From contig JALMQS010000099.1 of NCBI GenBank assembly GCA_024734495.1, positions 95,852,744-95,916,743 on the forward strand: a stretch of DNA of 64,000 bases. Reading direction: 5' to 3'. The DNA comes from Forficula auricularia (taxonomy: Eukaryota > Arthropoda > Insecta > Dermaptera > Forficulidae). Each line of letters starts with the position of its first letter. The first letter of the stretch is position 1. The translations under genes and the position numbers were made by a program. This document shows, one piece after another, positions 41,701 to 56,700 of the stretch. A model generated the notes under the pieces. It had not been told where the DNA came from. It searched no databases and saw nothing but the letters and a program-made list of their open reading frames with translations.

Positions 41701-44700
41701 AACTAATCTAGAATCCAATGAATTCGATGCCATATGGATCAAAATCACGTTAGGCCAATAACCAAATTCTTCTGCATAATATATTTACCTCCCCCAAAAA
41801 CCCCAGATACAAACAATTTTTTGACTTACCTCCTTGAGTGCCATTGCAATATCCTGAAAGAATTTCCATCTTCTGAAATATCTTTCCTAGGTGACTTTAA
41901 CGTCCACAACAAAAATTGGCTAAAATTTTCTAGCCATAATTCCGCAGGCTCCTCCGACGCTGAAATCTTCTTCTACGGCGTGTGGCCTCACACAAATTAT
42001 TAACGGCCCCACAAGAATCCCAGACAAAGCCAATGAAAAATCCAATCTTCTCGATCTTTTCATCACTTCACACCCTTCGTCCTATGAAGCAAAAAATTTC
42101 GGCCCCTTTAGGTAAATCTGACCACAATCTGATAAAATTAAAAAACCTCCGCCAATTTGCCAAAACCCCCGTCATCCCACTCAACCCCAGAAAATATGGC
42201 TAGTCGATAACGATAACATTAATTGGAATGACATGCGAACGCTTTTTTTTTGCCGCTTACCAGTGGAATGAATCTGCATCAGAGATAAAACGCTTCAGAA
42301 TTCGCAGACGCCCTTAACGAGGCAATCAAATAGGCTTAGAAACCTATATCCCCTCAAAATTGATTAAAGGGAACAAGGATTCTAAGCCTTGGTTTGCAGA
42401 CAATGCGCAGATTCCGTCCGTGAAAAAACAAATCTTTTCAGAAATGGCAACTGTTGGAAGCTAGAATGTGACCGAGTTGCATTTACCAAGTCGCGAAACT
42501 CATGCAAAAATCATCTCTGAGGCAAAGAAATCATTCGACCAGAGGATAGCTGACCGTCTCGCATCTTGCCCCAATGGAAAACGGGCCTTTTTCTCGTTAC
42601 ACAAGGCAATAAATAGAAATTTCGCGTCCCCCTCACTTCCGCCCCTCTTCTTCACCCAAATGGTTCAGTAGCCACGACCCCCGCTGAAAAAGCCGAATCA
42701 CTAGCATCCTATTTCGCAACTAACTCCACTTTAGATGACAAAGGGCTTAACCCGCCCACTTATACCCCCAAACCAACCTCATGGGCAAATAATTTTCAGG
42801 CCCCAAATAATCATAAAAGCCATTAATAAATTAAATTCCAAATCCGCCGCAGGCCCCGATAACATCCCACCAATTCTCATTAAAAAATGCGCCCCTGAAC
42901 TTGCCCCTATCTTATTCAAGCTATTCCAACTCTCTTACGAGTCGGGCATATTCCCCAAAAGCTGGAAAATAGCCAGAGTAACACCTATTCCTAAAAAAGG
43001 AGACACATCACAAATCTCTAATTACAGGCCTATCTCGATCACCTCTCTGTTCTTTCCAAATTAATGGAATTAGTCATAAACCAACACGTCCTTCATCACT
43101 TAGAAAACAATAAATTAATTCACGATAGGCAATATGGACTCAGACAAAATCGTTCCACAGGCGACATCTTAACCTATGTCACCCACACCTTGAACAAGGT
43201 TTCAGAGGCCGGAAAAGAAACCCTCGCTGTAGCCCTTGATATCTTAAAGCTTTTGACCAGGTTTGGCACAAAAATCTTCTTGCCAAACTACCAGCCTTTG
43301 ATTCACACCAACACTTCGCAAATGGATTGAAAGCTTTCTGACAAACCGAAGTATAAAAGTTGTAGATGGAACATCTTCTGAATCGTTCTCCACAAACTCT
43401 GGTGTTCCCCAAGGCTCTGTAATCTCCTCCACACTCTTCCTTATTTATATAAACGACCTTATTGATCAAACGGCAAACCCCACTCATTGTTACTGTTACG
43501 CCGACGATAGCACTCTACACGGCAAACCCTTCTCCCGAATAATCGAATCAATATTGCCTCCTCAATTACTCGACCTAGACAAAACTGAATAAATGGGGCT
43601 CTCAAAATTTAGTTAACTTCAATTCAAATGAAGACTCAATGTTGTCTAATTTCTAGGCGCGAAAAGAGATTTCCCTGATATTCACTTCGATTCGAATACC
43701 CTGAAAATGTGTGACAGCCTATCCATGTTGGGCGTCTCTGTCGCATCTGACCTGTCTTGGAATGAACATGATTCTGTGGCGAAATCTGCAAGGAAGATTG
43801 GCTTCTTATTCAGGTCCAAGCGATTTTACAAACCCCCACAACTTCTCACCATCTACAAGGCCCAAATCCGCCCCTATCTCGAATACGGCTCTCATCTGTG
43901 GAGAGGAGCCTCAAAATATTCTCTTGCTACCTCTTGATGCAATTCAGAAACGAGCCGTCAGGCTAATTGACGATTCTACCCTCAATCGACTCCCTCGACT
44001 CGCTGGCTCATCGAAGAGATGTCTCCGCCCTTTCCCTTTTCTATAGATACTATCACGGCAGGTGCTCTGATGAGATAAATTCAATACTTCCCCCCAAAGC
44101 ATGCTTTGCACGCAGCACACGTTTTGCCGACTCCCAACACTCTTTCGCGGTCAAATTAGAAAAGTGCTTGACCACTTCATTCGCGAATTCATATATCCCC
44201 ATGACTTGCCATGAACTGAACTCTCTCCCAGCCTCTATCTTTCCCAGCACCTATGATCTTCAAACCTTCAAAACCAGGGTGCATAGACACCTACGTCTAC
44301 ACCCTCTCACTTAAACAACTTTCCCTTCTCTTCGGTAATGCAAGGGTCTTTCGAGATCCATAGGGGCTACATCTTTACTGGTGCACCCCTTCTTGCATTC
44401 GATTGCATTAAAAAAAAAAAAAAAAAAAAGTAACAATATTGTATTTTGGCTCTCAGCAGAATTATAATGTAGTAATGATTTATGCTGAGAATGAAATACA
44501 ATATATTATTGTTACTGCCACTGAAAGAGGAGACAGAGGGGAATGTCGTACCGGGATTTCCTTCACTGACTTTTCAAAACACTGAAGAAGGAGGGAATAG
44601 CCTCCGAAACGTCGCTCTAAGAATACAAATATAGTCTAAATTATCTTTTTTGGACTGTCATCATCATCCACTTAATTAACTTATCAGTCCGTCTCCAAAA

Positions 44701-47700
44701 ATTACTCCAATCTGAATAAATAAATGTTTATGCAATCAATATATGATTTATTTTATGAATTTTCTTTCATAATGTTCCAATAAGCGGTGAGTAAAAAAAA
44801 ATAAATATAGTAAGACTACTTTTTAAAAGCTTATGGTAAAAAGTGGATATTCCCTTTCACACGTAAGGTGAACTATTATTATATAAAATCCAGAAACTAA
44901 AACTCAATTTCAGAATTTTAGAAAGTAGATTTTTCTCAAGTAAGAAACAAAGAAACCAGACTATGCCAAACCCAAGAAATAGTAAGATGGACCAGATAAA
45001 CATAAGATTTATTTTTAATAAAGATTAAAGAAAATGTTCCGAATCTGATAGATTAGGGATAAAAACGTGTGAACGCAAGGCTTTTATTATAGTTAGACTC
45101 TTCTTCTTTAAGTGTCATATCAGGTCTCCCTGAAGTTTCGGCACCTCTCCACATATACATGTGCTGAGTGTGTTTAGCTGTTTTACACAGATATACGGGA
45201 CCTACTTTTTAACGCCGGTTCCGAACTGCTAGCTAGATTGGAGAGGTTGACTTGGCAATTATACTCTTGGTAGTTTGCCATTGCTTTCCAAGAGGAATAG
45301 TTAGACTACTATACTTAAATTCAAGCCTCGATTGGAGGTGAAACCTGTTAAATATTTATAAATAATTTTTTGTTAGCGATTCCCAAGTACCAATATTTCA
45401 ATTTATTAAAAATATTTTCATTTAATTATTGGGGTCCTTTATATGTAAGCGCTTATGCTTCAACCGCATGTGCGATGATCCGCCACTGGTAAAAATAAAG
45501 GCACATACTTCTTCGTAGACTTTTAATTTTACTTGAACTATTTTTATAAACTTTTGTCTGCTCATTGAGAGCAGTGCGGACCGAGCTTAATATAAGAAAA
45601 CATTTACTTAAGAAATATAATATTCTAGAGTTTAAATCAAATGAAATTTGATTTTACTTTTAACTGTCTATATTATTTTGATTGAAAAAAAAAATAATAT
45701 AATAAATTTTAAGATATAATAATTTTTCATTATTTATAATGGATATATTCTTTTTTTAAAACTTCCTCAATAATTGGGAGACTTAATATTATGTCGAATT
45801 AAAAAGAAAATTATATATATAGGAATAGATTACAGAGACGGATTTAATAAAAGTAAAGACAAAAATGTAATTTTGATATTAAAATTTTAAATATTTAAGT
45901 GAATGAATGAATAAAAAAAAAAAACAAAAAAAAAAACAGTATCTCTAAAAAATTTAAAGATAATGATAAATACAATTTAGAAATCCGCCCCTGTTATTTA
46001 AAAGAAGTGTAGATAAAGACAAACAGCTCAAAATCGTTTATATAATTTAGTAAGTAAAAATTAATTTCTGTTTTTTCAAAAATTTCATATTCATAACAAA
46101 AAATGCAATAAATAAATTGACTGTTAATTTAAAGAAAAATTCTAGTTGTAAATTTTGTTTCCAGGCTTAGTAAAGTGAAAAACTTATTTAGGAATATATC
46201 TATATAGTAACAGTGGCGCACCCAGAAGAGGAAATAACGGGATTTTCCCCATAAAATATTTTATAAGAAGACAATTAAGAAGGTTCTTTCGCGACAATCC
46301 ACACAAAAAGTTTTATGCTCGTAACCACTATATACATATAAACGGAACTCAAATTTTAGGTTATGTTTTTTTAACGTGACTGTACCACTCACACAACGAA
46401 ATCTCTATATGGATACACACATTTTTTATCAAAACTACGAGTTGAATAATTTCAATTTTTGTTTAAGTTACTCCTAATATATTATTCTAACAAATAATAG
46501 TTTTTCATCAAGATGGTGAAAGTCTTTCAATGAAAAAAAATAAAATAATGATCATTTCCCCACCTTTTTCCTATCTACCCTATAATTAGTAGAGATTGTG
46601 GTGTTGGTGCAAGGTGAAACATCTTTAATAAAGATAAGAGTAAATAAATATTATCTTTAATATTCATTTACTCATGTACATGTGACCAAGAATCCTTAAC
46701 TCATAGTAAATGAATATTAAAGATAACATTTATTTACCCTTATCTTTATATCTACCCTATGTAAAAAATGTCATTTTTAATTGCAATTATTTCATGTTTG
46801 ATGTGGTAAATCGTCTTCAAATTTTAACAGTATGTGTATTATGCTTTTAATTACTTATATTCCAAGTTTCAAAGACTTCTTGAATTTTTGCATTTGTTAA
46901 AGAACTACCTTAAAAACTAAGGACTTAATCAAAATAAACAGTAATGTCCAATGTTCAAGTCCAATCTGTAGAAGACTATTTATTTTAGGAGAACTATTTT
47001 TATTATAAACTATATTTATTAATTCAACATTTCATGCGATACTTAAAAAATCATCTAAAGAATTTATTGAATTTGAATTAAAAATTGGAGAAAAATGGGA
47101 AAAAATTTTCTCTTGTCTAAAATTGTAGTGATTTGGCACTTTTTTGAGCTACAACATTGTGTGTGTAGTGACTTGGCACAGAGGTGCTTTTTATTAATAC
47201 AAACTTGTGAGTCAAATTTCAGCTCATTAGCGAATTTTTTATTCCGAAGTTCTTAAACTATTTCTTTAAGTGCCATATCAGGTCTCCCTGACGTTTTGGC
47301 TCCTCTCCACACATACCTGTGCTGAGTGTGTTTAGCTGTTTTTGCACAGATATTCGGGACCTACTTTTTAACGCCGGTTCCGAACGGGTAGTTTGGAGAG
47401 GTTACTAGGCAATTGTACTTTTGGTAGGTTGCCATTGCTTTCCAAGAGGAGGCGGCTGCAAATATCTGCCGAGACTCAGTCTCGAACCAGCATATTTCAG
47501 AGCAGCGGCCCGACACTCTAACCACTGACTCACAGTCGCCTTGTTCTTAAACTAGAAAGCTCAAAATCTAAGCAATTATTCTTCTGGAAACATTTTAGTA
47601 AGAAAAGGGATATTTTATAAGAATCCGTTCTTGAGTTATCGTGTACAAAGGTGCAGTTTATTAATATGTGTGTTAAATTTATAACAATTCTGATGATTTT

Positions 47701-50700
47701 TAGGGTTCCGTTTAAAAATAAAAGAGGATCCTATTTTTGTCGATGAGACAATGTCTGCCTGTCCGAACATTGTAGTTCGTAAACTAAATAAGATATAAAC
47801 TTGAAATTTACAAATTATATGAAGTCATTTTCTCTGAAATCAAAAATCGTGATAAAATTTTAATCGAAGTTTGGGAAGTGTCGAATTTTTTGTGGAATCG
47901 AAAATAATTTTTTTTTTATCATAGGTTTCAAGATATCCCTGTGAGTAAAATTAGGCTTAATTTTTTAAAATTTAATTTGCTTTAAAATGACGGTGTGAGA
48001 GGGCTCCAAAATAGTCATTTTTAGTTGATTTTCGTACCTGTCGGCATTCAGAAGAGACTTAACTTAAAATTATGAAAAAACTATACATTTTCTCATTCTC
48101 TCCTTATCACTGAGAAATAAAAACGAATTTGATATTTCAAGTATTTTGGAAGATTTAAAGTACTGAACCCTCGGAATGCAAGCCTAACCCGAACTTGGCC
48201 AGCTCATTCTGATTTTTGTATTTTTCATTATACAACCAGAAATGCCAAAATTTATTTAAGGAGGTCTTTTCGCCGCCAATGTTAAATAAAAAATATTAGA
48301 TTATAACTATAACTTAATTTTTTATAAGTTTAAGTCTCTATCTATGCTTTGGTGAAGTTTGAATCACACATTACCGAGCAAATTTTTTAAAATGTAAACA
48401 TTTTCTTAGAGTCTTATGGAAAATTAAGATCTTGACACTTTCTCTTGAATTATACTACTATTAGTTGAATAGATAAAGTTAAAAAAAAATTAAAAATTAG
48501 CTTTTTGAAACATGCAGGTTTCTTTTTTTGCAATAAAATATATGATTGACCGACAAATTTAATTAGATATTTACTTTAAAAAATCACATAAATGCTATGT
48601 TTGGATGTAAACATAAGCAGTAGAAATACAACGCATTGCCAAATCATACAAGACTTATTATCAGCTGATTTGAATAAATCAAACTAATGTTTGTATTTAA
48701 TTATTTTTTTTTATAATTGTTCTATTATTTTTCATTTGTATTTTGTATTTTAACTTATTTTATTAAATATTAGATAGTACACTTCTTTTGACTCAACTGG
48801 AGCGAAAAGACCTCCTCAAGTGTTTTGGAAATACAAACAAGGCGCTAGAATAAACTTCCATAAAACTTCCGTTCTTGAGTATCTTGGCTAGCGGAATCCA
48901 AGCATTCAGAAAAATAACTAAATAACCACACTTGAAAATTTTCAAATCAATTCCAATAGTTCAGCTCTCCCAGAGAGCTTTGTCAAAGGAGCATATCAAG
49001 TAATATTTTTATCTGTAGAACCCAGCTCCCCACAAAATTAAATTCTGAGTGCGTCACTGTATAGCAATATATTTTTACTAAAGATTCTAAATGCAAATTT
49101 TTCTTAACATTTGAGCTGGTTGATTCAAATGGGTGCTGACTAACTGTGAGGCCTGCGTGTGAGGGATTCGGAAGCATAGATCAGGCATAATGGCAGGCAC
49201 ACACGCTACCTGGCATGCTAGCGGACGCGGGCACCGTGCCTAGCAACTGACCCAGTCCGAACCTCGACGACTTGCGTTTGAGGATCGGTGCCGAGTACTG
49301 ACGGCTGTACACCTTCTCTTTCTCTGCTGACAACACCATTTTCAGCTCACAATCCCGAAAAATACAATCACTAGGAGACCACAGAGCTCAGAGGAAGGAA
49401 AGGGAAATATATAAAGGCTACTTGAAGAAAAATACAATTTTTTGGGTTTCCTTTAAAGCGGCAAACAAAAAAACATGTTTAGCTTGAGCTTACACCCTTT
49501 AGATAGAAAGCTTACCTTAAATGAAAGTAATAATTGAATGATTTCTTAAATAAAATGAAGAAGCAAAATCATATGAAAAAACTTTTAAAATATATACCAA
49601 TTATACTGCATCATCATCATAATATTACTAACAAAAATTTTAAATTTATAAGATTTCATTTTAATACCAAGAATTGTTAAGAAAGTTTCTAGCAACATTC
49701 TAAATATATATCTATATTTTTAGGTTTAATTTTTTTAAAGCGTAAATCAAAGAGAGTCTCCTCTGCTTGATGCAATAAACATACATATTTATAATTAAAA
49801 AGACTGATGATGAGGGCCAAGCCTTCGAAACTATAGTCTCAAACAAATAAATAATATATATACAAATATATAATTTCGATATATATGTGTGTATGTTTAT
49901 TTGCATCAAGCAGAGTACAACCTCTTTGTTTCTCTTTGTAAATATACATACATTGTAGTTTCTTTCGTGGTAGACGTCCAAACACGTTTAGAACAGGTTC
50001 GGGATCCCTCTGTGAAGCGTCGTCAACGCGAAAAATACAATTTTCCCAAAACATTTAAAAAACAGCAGTTTTTTTTGAATTTTTAAGAAAAATGTTATTT
50101 TTATCGATGACGACACTTCACAAAAAGATCCCGAACATGTTCTAAAACGTCTTCTATGAACAAAGTTAATAAATGAATATATTTACGTATTATATTCGAC
50201 TCCAAATTTGATGTTTGGGAACGATTTAAGCAAAAAAAGTCAATGAGCCCCTGAAAGGTAGACAACCAAACCAGCAGTACGTCCTATAAGCTGCGTAAAG
50301 GTTAGGGTAGAAGTGCATGTAATATTAAGCATTAGAGAGAAGACTTAGCTGAGTAGTATAGAGAAGTGGTCAAAAAAATTGGAAACTTTTTCATGATTCG
50401 GTAAGCTTTCTGCAAATTTTAATGATTTGGCAATTTTTTTGCCTGTGAACGCTTTGTGCTAAAACTTGGTACAAAAGTGTAACTTATTATTACAAACTTT
50501 TATGCCAAATTTCAAGAGGTCCCCATCCGATTATAATTATTATTTTATTTCCTGCACTTTTCAACCGAATGTTTGAAGGCTAGGAAACCCAAAACAAATC
50601 AATCCTTCTTAATGGAATTACAAACATTTTGGTATTTCGTTCTTGGGTATCAGTTTCCAAAGAGACAGACAGAGAGAAAAAATAATTTGTTTGTTTGTAA

Positions 50701-53700
50701 TTTTTTACAAGTTTCAGACATTTACAAACATAAAGAGAGAAAAAAATGAAAAAATGTTGATAAAATTTAATATTCTAGTCGCTCGATATTCTTCGTCGGC
50801 AAAGCGTACCACAGATATTATATATACTAACGTTTTTAATATATTGTTATAAATTCAAATATCAAAATCAAATGGTTAATAAAAATATAGAAATATATTT
50901 AAAGAAGATATTTAAAGCATTTAAAAGAATTTTAGTTTAAGAATTTTGATTATAGAAACCCAAAACTACTGATAGTTATGAGTCAACATCTAAGCTACAT
51001 AAATCAGCTAAATTACAATATAAAGAGAAAATGAGGAATACCCAAGTATACAAAAAGCGAAATTGCTGACAAAATGTATTTAATAACCCAAATCTTGAGA
51101 AAATAATAAAAGCCGAGCTAATTCTGAACGAGATTTTAGAACATGAATACCTTGTTTCGATTCTTGCCGGGGAGCCATAGTGGCTGGGGCTGACATGGTT
51201 CTTTTATAAGGCCATTTTGGACCAAAACTTGCACTTAACGTTTTTACCCCGCTTGAAGTGCTGCCATCACTCTGCTGCGATTGAGAAAGCGCTTCATGAG
51301 CTCGATGTAATTTCCTCACAAAGATCTCGCTGTTCATATCTGTATTTCTTAAATCTACAAAACCAAATAAATATATTATAATTATAAGTCTTTTATAAAA
51401 TCTACATCTAGATCGAGATTCGATAAAGAGGCAACCGAAGAATAATGAAAAAAATAAAAACAAATTTCGAATAAAATATTTTTATTGGAACTTCATTTTC
51501 TCTCTTTTATAAACTAACTTCCGTTTGATCTTCCAACCTTCTTCTGGGTTAAAAAGGGTCAATGAAGGAAGCTTCTTTACCAAAGATAGAAAATAACATT
51601 CCAATAAATTCTTTTTTTTCGGAATTTGTTTTTTCATTGTCCTTGAGTTGCCTTTCCATCAAATCTCCGTTAAGATCTACCAGTCCCTCTGCAAGAAAAT
51701 GCTTGCAATATGTAGATCTAGATTAATCTAGTTTCTTTTGGCAAAAAGAAATTAATTACCAAAGCTTGTGTGATCCCATCACTTTCACATTAGTTTTAAG
51801 CTCATGATAGGCAATGCCAAGGGGTGAACCGGTATTGGAATTAGGTGTGCACCGTATTTGGAATTACTTTGGAATTCATTAGATAATCTATTGTCATCTA
51901 TTGTCTTCTACTTGGAAATGAAAGTGGAAGTGGAAGTAGGCGTACACAATTTTAGGTCGCGGTTCACCCCTCGGGCAAGGGTATAAGATACCTCAGAATT
52001 TCTAGTCGAAAAATAAACTAAGTCCGTTTTAACCCTAATTTGGAAGCTCACATGAGCGGCACAGTCACCCCCTGCTTCCAAATTTATTCAACATCTCATA
52101 GGGCAAGTGAGTAAACACGACCAACACCTTGACGATCTTGTGGGTTCCAAACTACGGAGCTTGCACGATTGTCTGGTGCATTGGCCAAAGATAGTTTATA
52201 TCTTTTGATGAGATTTTCATTTTACGGAACAGGGGTGTCTTATTTTCAGGCCTTTCGATTTTCGGATAGGTGTCTTAAGCAATGTGATTTTCCCTGATGA
52301 TTTTTAACAAGGGAACACGTATTTTAATCGAGACCGTCTTTTATTCAGAAAACTTTGAAAACAGATTCTCTCATGTTTAAAAGTGATGTCTTGAAATAAT
52401 CTTTGTTAATGAAGGCAGTGTTTTCTCAGCAGTATTGAGTCAAGTTTTTGAAATTAACTAAAGTTCCCCTTTCTAAATCTTCAGCTAACAGAATAAATTT
52501 CTTTTCAAACGAAATATATCGACAAAACAGTAGTTCCCTTGATTTGTAATTTACGATTGAGCTATTCCAGTTGTGATAGATATATGGTCTACTAGTTATA
52601 AAGTACAATTTTTGAAACAATTGATCTGTTAATTCTGGATATTTGAAAACCCTTGTTGTCGAGTAATAGGTTGATTTATCTAGAATCTAGATCAAATAAA
52701 ACTAATTTTCAATCTCAATTTTACTTCAGAGGCACATGTACCATATATAGCCAAATATGGCTCGCGAGCCGCAGTTTATCGACCCTTGTTCTAGTGTATT
52801 GATATTAAAATATATTCAGATAAATTTACGTAGAATAAATTACCTCTTAAATATGTAATATCTCCAGATTTTTCAAGACTGATTTGAGCTTCAAGAAAAA
52901 GAGTATCAAATCGGTTCAAAAAAAAATCCCATGTAAGAATTTTCCTATCGCTTAGACAGTTGTGAAGTTGGTAAAGAGATTGAAGAACCATTGGTCGATC
53001 CACTATCACTGAATCAAATTGAGTCTCCAAGCAATGGATTAGAGCCTAAAAAGTAATATATATATTTTTATTTGTAATACTGCAACTTAGTGTAATTTCT
53101 AACTTACCCTTATCGCTGTATCATGAATAGTCCCAAGATACAGAGTTGCACGTTGGGCAACCAATACATCCGAATCATCCATTGATGAAATTAAATAACA
53201 AAATGCATTTGCAAGGGCTCCTTGTAGATCATAGGCAATTCGAAGAGGCGTTGAATCCATAAAACGGGCAATCATCGTGACTCTTTCAACTAAAAATGTA
53301 TTAATTTATTTAATTAGTAAATTTCTTATAATGAAAATAAAGCAACATTTCTAGAAAGTAACATGATGAGCAAGTTTTAACTTATTATTATTATTATTTT
53401 GATGGAACAATTAATTTTTTTTTTTATTGTATATTATTCATTTACAATTAGGTATCTTAAGGAGGTTCATTCGCGACAATCCACACAAAAAGTTTTAGCC
53501 TCGTAACCACTCTATAAATATGAACGGTGCTAAAATTTTAGGTTATGTTTTTTAACGTGACTGTATTTTTTACACTACTATATTCTCTTTATGAATGGAT
53601 CGTTTCCAAGCAATTGATATTATATCCTCTCCACTAAAATAATCGCCCAAATATGTTTTTTTTTTATTTTTTATCAAAACTACAAGGTAAATAATTTCAA

Positions 53701-56700
53701 TTTTTTTTAAGTTACTCCGAATATATTATTCTAATAAATATTAGTTTTTCATCAAGATGGTGAAAGTACTTCAATGAAAAAAAATAAAATAATGATCATT
53801 TTCCCACCCTTACCCAATCTACTATATGTAAAAAATTTCATTTTGAATCGCAATTATTTCATGTATGGTGTGGTAAATCGTCTTCAAATTTTAACAGTGT
53901 GTTTATTATGCTTTTAATGACTTATATTCCAAGTTTCGAAGACTTCTTGAATTTTTGCATTTGTGAAACAACTAAGTACCTTAAGATTCGTGTTGAGACC
54001 CACATTTTTGTAAAGCGTTTAATTAAGAATAGGGCAATCTCTAAAGATACATGCTTTGTGTCATTCTATTCCAAATTTTTTCGAGTTTAATTAACTGTTT
54101 GTTTCTTTCTGGTGTAATTTGGGAAGGCCTGTATTGAGAAAGTGGAATAAATTTTTTTGGAATTTTTACATTGAGCCGTTGTAGAAAAATAATAAAGATA
54201 GGAATTAAAGTTTTGAGCTACCAAATTGTCTTATGATATATTGTGATCCTAGTACCAAAAAGGGGAGGTGATTAAAATTCGAAATTATGATTTTATTATA
54301 TCCTTGATCAAAAAATTACAAAATAATTATTACAAAAATATAAAAAAATAAAAAAAAAAATTTAAAAACAAAACATTGAAGCGAAATAGAGAGAAAAAAA
54401 AATGATAGGAAAATAAAGTTTGTAGAGAAAGGATGATGAAAAATCTGGGATGTGGGACTTTTAGAGAAGTGAAAGAGATATGATAGGCGGGTTAAGTGCG
54501 TCAAACCAGTCTAAGGATGGTATGGTGCTGATGATTAGAGAAATAGAAAGATAATTACAATAGGCAAACACACCAAGAGGGAAAATAAAAAAGAAATAAT
54601 ATTGACAGTGAGTCAATGTAGAAAGATAAAAATTTGGTAACGGACAGACTAACAGAATAACAGACTAACAGACATTTTCACAAAACAATTAATTTCTCGA
54701 AAAATATAATTTTTTCGATGTTCCCTTATTAGGGTTTTTTTGTAGACCGAAATGCCATGGTTTCGCCCAATTTTTTAACCAAAATAGTTTCAGCCGTTTT
54801 TGAGATATTTCGAAAAAAAAGAAGCAAAAAAAAAAACACTTTTTTCATGCACGATTACAATACTTGACCATACCCTGTAATTAATTAGAGAGACAATTTT
54901 AATTTAACAATACATTAATAAAATATTTCTTAAATGAATTTTTATTTTAAGTGCATACCTGCAATAAATCTAACTCTCCAATCATGGCTATGGAATTCAT
55001 CTTGAATCACTCTCCAAAAAACATCTGTTCCACATGGTAGAGTAATACAATGGAGTAGTACTGGGACACTCACTGCACTCATATGGGAATGTTCTGCATT
55101 GCTTAACTCCCATAAGCTATTAAAACAAAATTTTTTAAATCAATTAATTAATTAGGGTATTTAACAAGTTTTTTGAGTTGAAAGAAATAAATAAAAATAT
55201 TCATCTGAATAAGAACAGCAAGCATATTATTCTACGATCTTTGTTCACTTGCTCATTTTTTGTCAGTAAATGTTTTGAGCTAGTGCGGAAGTGCAATTTA
55301 TTTATAATAAATGTTTAAAAACATGTATGCTAAATTTCAGTTCATTAGATTTTTTTCTGATTTTCTGTATTTTTGAACGCGAAGTCCATAAGCTAGAAAG
55401 CTCAAAATTAATCAGCTCTTCGTTTTAGAAATACTAGTACAAATATTTTAGCAGCAACGAACTCTCTATGACTTTACTTTCTTGGATTATTAATATCTGA
55501 ATCCAGACCGGAAAATCATACTTGAATATTAGTTTTTTCCACATTTCAGACATTTCTAAACATGATATAAGAAAAAAATTCAATTGAATTCAATACTTTA
55601 GCTAAGTCTGCCTCCCAAGAGAAACAACTATAATAAGAAGAACTTCAATAAAAAAAACTTTGTCCAATAAACTGAATTTTTAATCTACTAATTATAATGG
55701 ACATTAATCAACATAATTTTTTTATATATTTGCTTACTATAGTGACTCGTTTAGTTACCAGAATAATTTATACAATTAATGGCACTGGAATGTGAGCTAA
55801 ACCTTATAATAATTATATAGTCGTAGAACATAATTTTAGGAATAACAATCAACTTTAATTTGTCGATAGGGGAATTGGTCAGAGTTTGATTTTATTAGAA
55901 AAATCGCGAATGTCCTCAATCAACTTTAATTTGTCGATAGGGGGCAGAGTTTGATTTTATTAGAAAAATCGCGAATGTCCTCAAATGAAAATGGGATGTT
56001 AAGGATAAATTTTATTACATGTCGGAAGGGTGGCCATCCGGGAATTGAATCAGAATGACAAAAAGCATTCCGGGCCAATGACTAACTACCCTGTGAGGTG
56101 GATCTATATCATGGGTGGGCAACTTCTTTTATCAACGGGCCAATTTTAATTTTCATATCATGACGCGGGCCAGCACAGAATGAATGGTTTAACAAAAATT
56201 CATTATTTCAAAAATATGCAAATTATTAACATATTAAAAAATTAAAATAATAGTTTAATTTTAATTAATCACATAAATTATTTGAAATATCAGCAGTACA
56301 TCTCACAAGAGTTCTTCATGAGAGACTATTTTTTAAATGTTTTTTTATCAGGAATTAATAATTTAGTAATATCTAACAAGCATTCCTTAAAAAATTCTCC
56401 GTCAGAAAATGGTTTGCATTGTCTCGCAACTTTATGTGCAATAATGTAACATGTAACTAGCTTTTGTCAAGGAATTATTTGTCTTTGACAGGCTTATGAA
56501 TGTTTTTTGTTGTTTACTTAAACCATTTTTTAATTTTTCTGCTTCAATTTTCATTTGATCTGGTGAAAATAGCTTGTATTGGTTGAAATGTTTTGTTGAA
56601 AAATGCCTTTTTAAATTATTTCTTTAAAAACTGCAATAGTTTCGTTACAGACCAAACATATGACTTTACCTTGTATAAAGAGAGAGTAAATAAATATTAT

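Larger units (their letters stand above)
38681..45586. mobile_element. TTAA-flanked element split by nested insertions
   Basis: Ends GCTCGGTCC and GGACCGAGC (inverted), directly flanked by TTAA at 38,677-38,680 and 45,587-45,590, the hallmark of piggyBac-type insertion. Its two ends are now 6.9 kb apart because hAT, MITE, foldback and LINE elements are nested within. Confidence 0.7.

Noticed and set aside
39916..45057. LTR retrotransposon, from the long direct repeats
   Set aside because: No TG...CA ends, no primer-binding site or polypurine tract, and no gag-pol between them; the interior is a hAT remnant and a non-LTR LINE.
38797..45489. hAT element with ends CAGTGGTGGATTAAG and GATCCGCCACTG
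   Set aside because: The ends look hAT-like, but the flanking 8-mers do not match, so I do not call a single element with those borders.
49180..49400. 5S rRNA-derived sequence
   Set aside because: Only one short word (GTCAGTACTCGG on the minus strand) resembles 5S; the flanking box C context is missing.
51080..51150. C-terminal extension of the exon 7 frame (GIHVLKSRSE...)
   Set aside because: A donor at 51,151 joins exon 8 in phase and the extension ends in a stop; no UNC79 similarity.
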